A stretch of DNA of 23,054 bases, taken from positions 1 to 23,054 of the IMG/VR virus record IMGVR_UViG_3300042465_004510, one strand, 5' to 3'. The translations under genes and the position numbers were made by a program. Shown here piece by piece: positions 1-7,500 of this stretch; position 1 is the first letter of the stretch; each line of letters starts with the position of its first letter. The DNA comes from a virus. Below the pieces are notes generated by a model. That model was not told where the DNA came from. It saw nothing but the letters and a program-made list of their open reading frames with translations, and did not search any database.

Positions 1-1
1 A

Positions 2-76
2 TTTCGGCAATGGTTCGATCAAAAAATTGATAATCGTTGGTGCGATTTGGGCGGTAAAGTGACAGTCTTGGCATAG
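2..76 (+). CDS. C-terminal end of an upstream gene (partial)
   Basis: An open frame enters from the left edge and ends at a TAG at 74-76, leaving about 24 C-terminal residues that include the string FDQKIDNRWCDLGGKV. The frame has no internal stop and reads like the end of a real protein, but it is too short to assign a family. The next gene has its own promoter just downstream, which fits a transcription-unit boundary here. Confidence 0.4.
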   Translation, partial: FRQWFDQKIDNRWCDLGGKVTVLA

Positions 77-95
77 TGTACTATTTATGGGCAGG

Positions 96-124
96 TTGAC
101 CAATAATTCCAGAAGTGCTATAAT
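96..124 (+). promoter_or_regulatory. sigma70-like promoter, leaderless type
   Basis: TTGACC at 96-101 and a perfect TATAAT at 119-124 are separated by 17 bp, and the -10 is preceded by TGC (extended -10). The expected start of transcription falls at about 130-132, on the ATG at 131 of the next gene, so the mRNA would have essentially no 5' leader. Confidence 0.75.
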
Positions 125-130
125 TTGGGT

Positions 131-388
131 ATGTTAGAATATTTCGAGCGTATTGATGAACTTGCGGCAAAAAGCCGCAAATTGCCCATGGATGCCTGTG
201 CAGACATGTTGACAATGTGCGAAGCGGCTCGAGATATTGCTGTGGAATTGAGCAAAGAGTTGGTTGACTGCCGAAGACGTGGGCGGCTTAGCGCCAGAAG
301 TGAAACTCTAATAACCCGTCTAGATGATTCCATAGCCAATGTAGAACGAATGTTGACCTATGCAATTTTATTGTACCCAACAAAATAA
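131..388 (+). CDS. small conserved-style phage protein, unknown function
   Basis: An 85-residue protein with no recognised family. It is largely helical by composition, charged, and has two cysteines (CADMLTMCEAA, and a third in VDCRRRG). I chose the ATG at 131 (MLEYFERIDE). A TTG two codons upstream, at 125, overlaps the -10 region of the promoter and would be transcribed poorly or not at all. There is no Shine-Dalgarno sequence, consistent with a leaderless transcript starting at the ATG. Its early-type promoter and small size suggest a host-interaction or regulatory protein, but that is inference only. Confidence 0.7.
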   Translation: MLEYFERIDELAAKSRKLPMDACADMLTMCEAARDIAVELSKELVDCRRRGRLSARSETLITRLDDSIANVERMLTYAILLYPTK

Positions 389-420
389 CCAATATAACTT
401 TAGTGCTACTTTTTAAGTAC

Positions 421-449
421 TTGACCGATTAATCTGGATATGCTATAAT
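421..449 (+). promoter_or_regulatory. sigma70-like promoter
   Basis: TTGACC at 421-426, 17-bp spacer, TATAAT at 444-449, with TGC just before the -10. It is nearly a copy of the promoter at 96-124 (both contain GCTATAATT). Transcription would start near 456, leaving about 20 bases of leader that carry AGGAG at 466-470, five bases before the ATG at 476. Confidence 0.8.
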
Positions 450-475
450 TACACAACACACAAACAGGAGTCCGC

Positions 476-1615
476 ATGAAAGTTGCAACAAAACCCCTTA
501 AACCAATGAATCCGCGTAGTCCCGACACAAACCACATGGGACTGGAACCCACCTGGCAGGTTCAGCCTATTGAACACCGAGTCAGCGCATTGGGCCGAGC
601 ACTTTCATGGTACAATTACTTTTACGGCAAGAAAGATGCTCGTGAGATGATTGTAAATTACTTGGAAGCACATGACCGCAAAGCAGATGTTCGTACACTT
701 AAACGCATCCCGGACAGCTCAATACGTTTGACCACAGGCTGGCTGTGTCGTATGAACATGATGGGCCTAGAACTAACTGAGCACGAGCAGATTAAGTTGG
801 ATAACCTTCTCAAAGAGATTTTGGAATCCAAACAAGATGATGTAGCAGAAGAAACACCAGTGGATGATGTAGTGCCTAAGATCACCATTCAAGATCGTCT
901 GCGTGAAAAAGTAGCAGATTGTGCTGGTGAACTTGAAGGACTGTTTGACGAGTTCCTAATCAGTGGTGCAAAGATGTCAGCAGACTTCAAACCTATCTCA
1001 GTTATTCGTGGAAAAAACGTTGCACCACAAATGGTCGGCACCATTGCTGATGTTTGGAAACGACGCCAAGCCGAGTTTGAAGAAGTAATTGCCGGCAAAG
1101 ATCCACAGCTGGTTGAAGCTTACGGCCATCTTGGCAAAATTCAGTTGCGTAATGTACTCAAGTTTTGCGAAACTGTGATCAATGATTGTGGCGCATACGT
1201 ACAGATCAAAAAAGTTGAGCGCAAGCCACGTGCTAAAAAAGCAGTGAGTCCAGAAAAGTTGGCCAGCAAATTTAAGTATCTTAAAGAATTTGCCGAACTC
1301 AAACTAACAAGTTTGCCAGCAACAGCTCTCGTCAACAAAACCGAAGCCTGGTTGTATGATACCAAGAAGCGCAAGCTTGTACATATTGTTGCAGATGAGT
1401 ACACCAAAGAATTTACTGTTAAAAGTAATTCTATCATTGGATTTAGTACAGCAGAGACAACTCAGAAAACACTGCGAAAACCAGCAGAACAGCTAAAAGC
1501 TATTACTACGGGTGGTAAGCCTTCGGCACGTAAATTCTTCAAAGATATCAAAGCCACAGAAGTAGCATGGAACGGCCGAGGTACAGAGAATCTAATCATT
1601 CTCAAGAGTTGGTAA
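476..1615 (+). CDS. conserved phage protein of unknown function, 379 aa
   Basis: The start at 476 has an ideal ribosome site (AGGAG at 466-470) and a strong promoter. The N-terminal third (about residues 25-115) is a tryptophan- and tyrosine-containing helical region. An acidic linker follows at about 120-135 (DDVAEETPVDD). The centre and C-terminus (about 140-379) are rich in lysine and include a basic patch near 255-265 (KKVERKPRAKKA). I see no catalytic motif, signal peptide or membrane segment. It is followed after 22 bases by the neck gene, so it may be co-transcribed with virion genes, but its own promoter looks early. Nucleic-acid or virion association is possible from its charge; the function is unknown. 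Confidence 0.85.
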   Translation: MKVATKPLKPMNPRSPDTNHMGLEPTWQVQPIEHRVSALGRALSWYNYFYGKKDAREMIVNYLEAHDRKADVRTLKRIPDSSIRLTTGWLCRMNMMGLELTEHEQIKLDNLLKEILESKQDDVAEETPVDDVVPKITIQDRLREKVADCAGELEGLFDEFLISGAKMSADFKPISVIRGKNVAPQMVGTIADVWKRRQAEFEEVIAGKDPQLVEAYGHLGKIQLRNVLKFCETVINDCGAYVQIKKVERKPRAKKAVSPEKLASKFKYLKEFAELKLTSLPATALVNKTEAWLYDTKKRKLVHIVADEYTKEFTVKSNSIIGFSTAETTQKTLRKPAEQLKAITTGGKPSARKFFKDIKATEVAWNGRGTENLIILKSW

Positions 1616-1618
1616 ATA
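1613..1618 (+). promoter_or_regulatory. TAAATA late-promoter box before the neck gene
   Basis: TAAATA, the core of the T4 late promoter TATAAATA, overlaps the TAA stop of the preceding gene. Transcription starting six or seven bases downstream would begin inside the hairpin at 1618-1639 and give a leader of roughly a dozen bases before the neck-gene ATG. Confidence 0.5.
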
Positions 1619-1639
1619 TTAGGGACAGGAGTCCCTAAT
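1618..1639 (+). promoter_or_regulatory. hairpin presenting the ribosome site of the neck gene
   Basis: A perfect 9-bp inverted repeat: ATTAGGGAC at 1618-1626 and GTCCCTAAT at 1631-1639, with the 4-base loop AGGA between. The loop is the Shine-Dalgarno core of the neck gene, and the right arm ends on the first two bases of its ATG (1638-1640). In RNA the stem would hold the start codon while exposing the ribosome site in the loop. Confidence 0.7.
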
Positions 1640-2405
1640 GGCTGACCAAACACTAGACCCGCTAAAAAAGAAACTTATTGAATACGTAGAACTGCAACTA
1701 GCAAGTCAGATTATTGACGTTGAACTAGATCCTGCACACTACGAAGCCGCGTATCAACGCACAATTGGTGTTTATCGCCAACGTGCACAGAATGCCTATG
1801 AAGAAAGCTACAGTTTCATGGAAATTCTCAACGATACCAATGAGTATACTTTACCGCAAGAGGTCACGCAAGTCAGACAAATCTTTCGTAGAACCATTGG
1901 TATGAGCACTGGGTCAGGTGGTGCGTCATCATTTGATCCGTTTGGAGCGGCCACACTCAATGTGTACTTGTTGAACTTCAATCAAGCCGCAGGTGGTATG
2001 GCCACCTATGATTTCTATCAACAATATGTTGAACTTGCGGCACGTATGTTTGGCGGTTACATCAACTATACGTTTAACCCAGTTACCAAAAAACTGCAAC
2101 TCATTCGTGATCCACGCGGCAGTGGAGAGGTGGTGTTGCTGTGGACCTACAACTTGCGCCCAGAAATTGTGCTGTTAAGCGACTTTCAGATAAGCCAGTG
2201 GATACGTGATTATATGGTGGCCGCCTGCAAGATGATCATTGGCGAGGCACGTGAAAAGTTTGGAACCATTGCCGGACCACAAGGTGGAGGCACTCTCAAC
2301 GGTGCCGCAATGAAATCAGAAGCACAAGCAGCCATGGACAAATGTATTGAAGAACTAAAACTTTATGTGGACGGCAGTCAGCCATTGACTCTAGTAATTG
2401 GATAA
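1638..2405 (+). CDS. 13: neck / head-completion protein, gp13-like
   Basis: A 255-residue protein. The N-terminus (about residues 8-65) is the usual opening of T4-type neck proteins: a helix with LIEYVELQLASQIIDVEL, then an Ala- and Tyr-rich helix (AYQRTIGVYRQRAQNAYEE), followed by a beta region with YTLPQEVTQVRQIFRR at about 70-90. A glycine- and serine-rich stretch lies at about 93-103. In T4, gp13 (309 aa) joins the filled head to the tail with gp14. This protein is somewhat shorter, as is common in environmental T4-like phages. Its ribosome site lies in a hairpin loop. The neck assignment rests on remembered family style and context; gp14 or another connector protein is the alternative. 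Confidence 0.6.
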   Translation: MADQTLDPLKKKLIEYVELQLASQIIDVELDPAHYEAAYQRTIGVYRQRAQNAYEESYSFMEILNDTNEYTLPQEVTQVRQIFRRTIGMSTGSGGASSFDPFGAATLNVYLLNFNQAAGGMATYDFYQQYVELAARMFGGYINYTFNPVTKKLQLIRDPRGSGEVVLLWTYNLRPEIVLLSDFQISQWIRDYMVAACKMIIGEAREKFGTIAGPQGGGTLNGAAMKSEAQAAMDKCIEELKLYVDGSQPLTLVIG

Positions 2406-2410
2406 CAATT

Positions 2411-3115
2411 TTGACTACATTGCTTGTGGGGTGTAGCTATCTACACAACATTGATCAAGTTCAGATCAACACTGATAAATTTAAAATTTGTGCTACGCCT
2501 GGCTCAGGTAATCAAAGCATGGCAGCACGAGTCGTCTACGAATGTAGCCAACAACAGTTTGATCAAGTTGTGGTAGTTTGGTCCGGTATCAATCGATTGG
2601 ATTTTCCAATTGGCAAAGCACTGCACAAAGTACAACCAAAAGACAAGTCTGGGCTGTATGACTATGGATACTTCACTGAAATTGGTGACATGGTCTGGTA
2701 TCACAGCGGAGGTTGGGGACTGAGTGGTTGCTCGGATCCTTGTCCAACATTTTTGCAATTGTTTTTTAAAAATCAATACCTGGGTTCCAGTGATCGCTAT
2801 CTAAGTGAAATGTCCCTCCTGTCTATAATACAAACACAATCCTTCTTGGCAAGTCGTGGTATCCCTTACAAGATGAGTTTTATATATGATGTCTATGCTG
2901 ACTATGCTGAGGCTCGATACTTTCCCGGTCTTGGTGAACTTGACAAAACATCACCGCTCAATTCAAATGTAGATTGGAAAAAATTTTATATAGACACGCC
3001 CATGTTTGAGTATGCACAAGACACCAAACAAATGTCCAAAGACCAGTTTCACCCCACATCCAATTGCATGATTGAATGGTTTAAAACTTACATGGACATT
3101 GACCTGACTGCTTGA
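2411..3115 (+). CDS. SGNH/GDSL-hydrolase-like phage protein
   Basis: A 234-residue protein with the blocks of the SGNH fold in order. VGCSY near the N-terminus gives nucleophile Ser9. GSGN at 31-34 provides the Gly of block II. VVVVWSGINR at 53-62 gives Asn61 of block III. DQFHP near the C-terminus gives the Asp211/His214 pair of block V. SGNH enzymes are esterases or acyl hydrolases; phage members are presumed to act on glycan acyl groups or virion carbohydrate, but the substrate is unknown here. It starts with TTG at 2411, six bases after the neck-gene stop. No ATG lies between there and the conserved first strand, so the weak start is probably real and implies translational coupling at low level. 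Confidence 0.75.
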   Translation: MTTLLVGCSYLHNIDQVQINTDKFKICATPGSGNQSMAARVVYECSQQQFDQVVVVWSGINRLDFPIGKALHKVQPKDKSGLYDYGYFTEIGDMVWYHSGGWGLSGCSDPCPTFLQLFFKNQYLGSSDRYLSEMSLLSIIQTQSFLASRGIPYKMSFIYDVYADYAEARYFPGLGELDKTSPLNSNVDWKKFYIDTPMFEYAQDTKQMSKDQFHPTSNCMIEWFKTYMDIDLTA

Positions 3116-3145
3116 TCTAATACGTGTATTGTGTTACACTAACAC
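3112..3145 (+). promoter_or_regulatory. extended -10 promoter overlapped by an operator-like dyad
   Basis: TTGATC at 3112-3117, 17-bp spacer, TACACT at 3135-3140 preceded by TGT. The -10 lies inside a perfect dyad, GTGTTA-CAC-TAACAC, at 3131-3145. The ATG of the exonuclease gene at 3146 sits five bases after the -10, so the transcript would be leaderless. The dyad could be an operator for a repressor that blocks polymerase. Confidence 0.6.
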
Positions 3146-3667
3146 ATGGACTTAATGATTGATCTTGAAGGGCTTGCAACAGGCCCAGACACATGTATTC
3201 TTACTATAGCCGCCCAAACGTTTGACCCGTTTGGGGAAGGTCATTATGACCAATGCTACTATGCTAGGGTGACACTAGAAAGTCAACCAGATCGAAAAAT
3301 TGAACAAGGCACAATTGAGTGGTGGGCCACACAACCTGCAATTGTACGGGACGAAGCTTTCAATGAAGAAGGTCGTATCCCGCTAGACCAAGCTCTAGAT
3401 GGATTAGCCAAACTGATTTGGCACTCCAACAGAATCTGGGCACAAGGCCCAACCTACGACATGAACATTCTAGAGCACGCCTACAAAAGCTATCACAAAC
3501 CCCTGCCTTGGAAATATTACATGGTACGAGACAGTCGTACTGTGTTCTCACTGTGGCCTGATCAACCTATTCCGCCCACTAGCCACCATGCGCTAGAAGA
3601 CTGTCGCAGACAAATTAGCATGCTACAGCGCACACTTGATCACCTTAACGTAACCTCTCTTAAATGA
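3146..3667 (+). CDS. dexA: DexA-like 3'-5' exonuclease (DEDDh fold)
   Basis: A 173-residue RNase-H-fold exonuclease of the Rv2179c/T4 DexA type. The first DEDD motif is MIDLEG with Asp6 and Glu8. The family hallmark TIEWW is at residues 56-60 (T4 DexA has the same TIEWW). The second acidic motif has Asp105 in TYDMNIL. The last motif is HHALED with His147 and Asp152, spaced as in DEDDh enzymes. DexA removes nucleotides from 3' ends of single-stranded DNA. It is shorter than T4 DexA (about 227 aa), lacking internal loops. The gene overlaps the next by four bases (ATGA), so the two are translationally coupled. It probably starts from the leaderless promoter directly upstream. Confidence 0.85.
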   Translation: MDLMIDLEGLATGPDTCILTIAAQTFDPFGEGHYDQCYYARVTLESQPDRKIEQGTIEWWATQPAIVRDEAFNEEGRIPLDQALDGLAKLIWHSNRIWAQGPTYDMNILEHAYKSYHKPLPWKYYMVRDSRTVFSLWPDQPIPPTSHHALEDCRRQISMLQRTLDHLNVTSLK

Positions 3668-4176
3668 CACTTCCTAAACTGCTTATCATTGGCAATGCCC
3701 GTCACGGCAAAGATACTGTATGCGATATCTTACGTGAAGAATTCGGCTATAGTTTTCGTTCTAGTTCGGACTTTTGTGCCGAAAAGTTTATCTATGATGA
3801 GCTCAAACTCAAGTACGGATATACCAGCTATGCCCAGTGTTTTGAGGATCGCCACAATCACCGAGCAGAATGGTATGACATGATTCATGAGTACTGTCGT
3901 GATGATTTTGCTAGACTGGGCCGAGAAATTTTTGCCGAAAACTCTATCTACTGTGGCTTGCGTAACAAAAGTGAGTTCCATGCCATGCGTAACACCCAGG
4001 TGTTTGACTACGCCGTCTGGGTAGATCGTAGCGATCACTTGCCTGCAGAAGACCGCTCTAGTATGAGCCTGGAAATCTGGATGGCTGATTATGTAATTGA
4101 CAACAATGGTACATTAGAAGATCTACAGCGAAACACTCGAGAACTAATGACTACGTTGTTAAAAATCCGCAGTTAG
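3664..4176 (+). CDS. P-loop nucleotide kinase, dNMP-kinase-like
   Basis: A 170-residue kinase-like protein. The P-loop GNARHGKDT is at residues 10-18 (Lys16 and Thr18 contact the phosphates), right after the first beta strand (KLLIIG). A lid- or Arg-rich region follows (FEDRHNHRAEW near 60-70), then a strand with VFDYAVWVDRSDHLP near 118-131, and a C-terminal MADYVIDNNGTLEDL typical of small nucleotide kinases. The likely role is phosphorylating deoxynucleoside monophosphates for phage DNA synthesis, as T4 gp1 does, but it is not a close T4 gp1 match. It overlaps the exonuclease gene by ATGA, and its 3' end overlaps the convergent HNH gene by 18 bases. Confidence 0.75.
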   Translation: MTLPKLLIIGNARHGKDTVCDILREEFGYSFRSSSDFCAEKFIYDELKLKYGYTSYAQCFEDRHNHRAEWYDMIHEYCRDDFARLGREIFAENSIYCGLRNKSEFHAMRNTQVFDYAVWVDRSDHLPAEDRSSMSLEIWMADYVIDNNGTLEDLQRNTRELMTTLLKIRS

Positions 4177-4503
4177 ATCACCAGGCTTCCACGGCAAGTC
4201 ACTACGAGTGATTTCTACCGAGCAATTCATGCAAATAGTTTTTAAGTTTCTAAAGTCACAATTGTTTAAATTACCGTCTAGATGATACACCATTAACTGT
4301 GCTGTTGTTCTTGCTTTGAAACCACATCTATCGCATGTGGTTTTCTTTTTGTATCCAGCCAACTGCCATCTAGGCTTCACTGCTGGTAATTTTTTTTGTT
4401 TTCTAATGCAGGCATTGCATCTTGAACGATAATAAATTTTACCATTGTGCCAGCCGTTGACTGCTGCCAGACTTTTATTACATACTTTACATAGTGGTCG
4501 CAT
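4159..4503 (-). CDS. HNH-type zinc-binding endonuclease-like protein
   Basis: A 114-residue protein and the only minus-strand gene in the window. It has two N-terminal zinc knuckle pairs (C5-x2-C8 and C29-x2-C32) and a second pair set, C57-x2-C60 and C91-x2-C94. The second set encloses an HNH-like core with His74-x-Asp76-Gly-Asn78 and a following Asn86 in RNLK. This is the small HNH style found scattered in T4-like phages. Whether it still cuts DNA is unknown. It could be a free-standing homing nuclease or a packaging-associated HNH protein. On the minus strand its ATG lies four bases after a TAAATA box, so it too may be made from a leaderless late mRNA. Confidence 0.7.
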   Translation of the reverse strand: MRPLCKVCNKSLAAVNGWHNGKIYYRSRCNACIRKQKKLPAVKPRWQLAGYKKKTTCDRCGFKARTTAQLMVYHLDGNLNNCDFRNLKTICMNCSVEITRSDLPWKPGDLTADF

Positions 4504-4507
4504 ATTT

Positions 4508-4513
4508 TATTTA
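4508..4513 (-). promoter_or_regulatory. TAAATA late-promoter box for the HNH gene (minus strand)
   Basis: The minus strand reads ACTAAATAAAAT before the ATG whose complement is at 4501-4503. The box ends four bases from the start codon, so initiation would fall on or next to the ATG. Confidence 0.4.
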
Positions 4514-4520
4514 GTTACAA

Positions 4521-4534
4521 ACCTTAATTAAGGT
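4521..4534. repeat. 14-bp palindrome between divergent genes
   Basis: ACCTTAATTAAGGT is a perfect palindrome in the 96-base gap between the minus-strand HNH gene and the plus-strand sheath gene. A TAAATA box lies outward on each side (4508-4513 minus, 4567-4572 plus). Its position suits an operator acting on both directions, but the function is inference. Confidence 0.5.
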
Positions 4535-4566
4535 GCAGTAACCAGGGCATCTTTTGTCGTAACCGA

Positions 4567-4572
4567 TAAATA
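4567..4572 (+). promoter_or_regulatory. TAAATA late-promoter box for the sheath gene
   Basis: GATAAATATC matches seven of the eight positions of T4 late-promoter TATAAATA (ATAAATA is intact). It lies 27 bases before the sheath ATG, leaving room for a leader with AAAAGGA at 4586-4592. Confidence 0.65.
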
Positions 4573-4599
4573 TCAGTAACATTTTAAAAGGATGCAATT

Positions 4600-7500
4600 A
4601 TGGCACTAGTATCTCCCGGCGTTGAAGTCACCGTAACTGACGAGTCGAACTACATTCCAGCGGCAACTAACTCCGTACCTTATATTTTGATAGCAACTGC
4701 TCAAAATAAAATTTCTGGTACAGGCGTTGGGGTAGCACCTGGCACATTGGCAGTTAATGCTGGCAAAGTTTACTTAGTAACAAGTCAACGAGATTTGGCT
4801 GCTACTTTTGGTAATCCGTTCTTCTACAAGACGTCGGCAGGCACACCAATCAATGGTTATGAGCTAAACGAATACGGATTATTGGCTGGATTCTCAGTAC
4901 TGGGAATCAGCAACCGTGCCTACGTTCAGCGAGCTGACATTGATTTATCAGAACTTACAGCTAGTTTAACACGTCCACTAGGAAGCCCAACAAGTGGTAC
5001 TTATTGGTTAGATACCACTAGCACTGTTTGGGGTATTTTTGTATGGAATGCTACTACTGGTACATTCACTAGTCGTGTACCAATCGTTATTGATAGTTCT
5101 ACTCAGCTTGATGGCGGCGTACCTAGCAACAGCATTGGCAACATTGGCGGCTATTGTGTCGATACAACCAATGCCAATAATCCAATTTATTATAAGGGTC
5201 CTGACAATACTTGGTTATTAGTTGGCAGCGACGCTTGGAAGTTATCATCACCTACTATACAAGGTACAATATCACTGACAGGTGTGTCACTGACTGCTGG
5301 TAACACTATCATCATCAACGGAACCTCAGTAGCAGTTCCAGTAGCGCCAAATAATAATCTGGCAGGTCTTGTTACTGCAATTAACAACGCATCTATAGCC
5401 GGCGTAGAGGCAGCCGCTGATTCCAGCGATCGTCTAACAATCTCAGCAGACAGCACAGCCGAAGCTGACGGATCCACTTTTGGTGGCGGCATTGTTAACA
5501 TTGACTCGGCCAGTACAGCTGGCTTGTTGACCACTATTGGTATCACAAGCGGAACGTATTATACTCCAGCTCTACAACAAAGCCCAAATTACACAGTGCC
5601 TCGTTGGAGAAGCACTGATCCTCAGCCACATCCAACTGGATCTGTATGGCAGATGTTGACCAATGTTAATTTGGGTGCCAACATTGTTGTCAAGCGTTTC
5701 GACGCAATCTTGGGAGCATTTGTCACACAAAGCACTCCAATTTACGCCAACGATGCGGCTGCAAACAAAGCACTTGATCCTACTGGTGGCGGTAGAAATA
5801 TTCCGCTTGACAGCTTATATGTTGAATTTAACAGTGATCCAGAGTTGAATGACATTGATGGTTATATCAACACATCAACACTAAAAATCTTTCAGCGTTG
5901 GGCAACCGGCGCTACTATAATCACTGGTGATGAAGTTAATCCAGTATTCACAAACAGCTCAACATTTACAATCCAGGCCAGCAGTGCTAATAGTGCCACG
6001 TTGTCGGCACCAGTGACTGCTACAATAGTTGGCACTACTCCTGCTGATTTCTGTGCGGCTGTTTCGGCAGCCGGTGTTCCTTTTGTGACTGCAACAGTGT
6101 CATCAGAAGGCGCAATAACATTGTCACATGTACAAGGTGGTGTTATTGCACTTGCTGACACATTTGGTACAGCAATCACCACTGCTGGCTTTGTTGACAC
6201 AGTGCAAGGTATACGTGATGGCGTTGGAATATACACTGGAGCAGTGCTGTTGTCAAACTGGGAGGTGTTAAGTTACACTTCTTCCAGCACAGCACCAAGT
6301 TTAGATCCTGCAGATGGTCGTTATTGGTATTATAGTGCAACTAATCAAGTTGATATTATGATTCAAGGTGGGTCTGGATGGGAAGGCTATCGGAACGTCA
6401 GCGTGGATGTGCGCGGCTACAATCTAACACAGACTGATCCAAACGGCCCAATTATTTCAACAACTGAGCCACTAACTCAAAGTGATGGCACAGCGTTAGA
6501 GTATGGCGATTTGTGGATTGATACTAGCAATTTGGAAGTATATCCATTGATCAAACGTTGGGAACTGTTCAACAGTATTGCACAGTGGGTTACAATAAAC
6601 AACACTGATCAAACCACCAGCAATGGCATTTTGTTTGCTGATGCACGTTGGGCTACAAACGGCACAACCGATCCCATCACTGACAATATTCCAACTATCA
6701 AGAGTTTGTTGACCAGCAACTATCTTGATCTAGATGCTCCAGACTCAACGTTGTATCCAACAGGAACTTTGTTATTCAACACACGTCGATCAGGATTTAA
6801 TGTTAAAACATTCAGCACAGATTATTTTAATCCAACAAGTTTCTCTGTTGATGGATACAGCAGTGTTACAAACTATGTGGTGAATGATTTAGCATTGTAC
6901 GAAGGTATAATCTATATTGCTATTGCCCCAGGTCAAGGAAATCTACCAACAAATCCAAGCTACTGGAGTGAGTTGCAAACCAATGCTTGGGTAACTTCTT
7001 CGGGTAACAAAGCAGATGGCAGCCCATACATGGGACGGTTATCACAGCGTCAGCTGATCGTGGCCGCAATGAAGAGCGCAATTGATACCCAGGATACATT
7101 GCGTGAAGAACAAAATCAATTCAATTTGATTGCTTGCCCAGGATATCCAGAATTGATTACCAACATGCTACGTCTTAACAACGAGCGTAGTAACACAGCA
7201 TTTGTTGTAGGTGATACACCAATGCGGTTGGCTCCAAATGGAACAGATATCGTTGCCTGGAGCACTGACAACAACGGTCTTGGATTTACAACTGGTGACG
7301 GCCTCACAACATCAAGCCCATATGTTGGTGTGTTCTATCCAAGTTGCCAGACCACAGATCTAAGCGGAAGCACTGTGGTACAACCACCAAGCCACATGAT
7401 GTTGCGTACTATTGTGCGCAGTGACGAAGTTGCTTATCCATGGTTGGCACCAGCTGGTGTACGTCGTGGCGTAATTGACAATGCTGACCGCATTGGATAC

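Noticed and set aside
82-87. Minus-strand TAAATA near the left edge
   Set aside because: No minus-strand gene follows it inside the window, so it is not supported as a promoter.
3664-4176. The P-loop gene as a 5-hydroxymethyluridine DNA kinase linked to the radical SAM/PLP pair
   Set aside because: The sequence shows only a general P-loop kinase and the genes lie about 17 kb apart; there is no direct evidence for base modification in this window.
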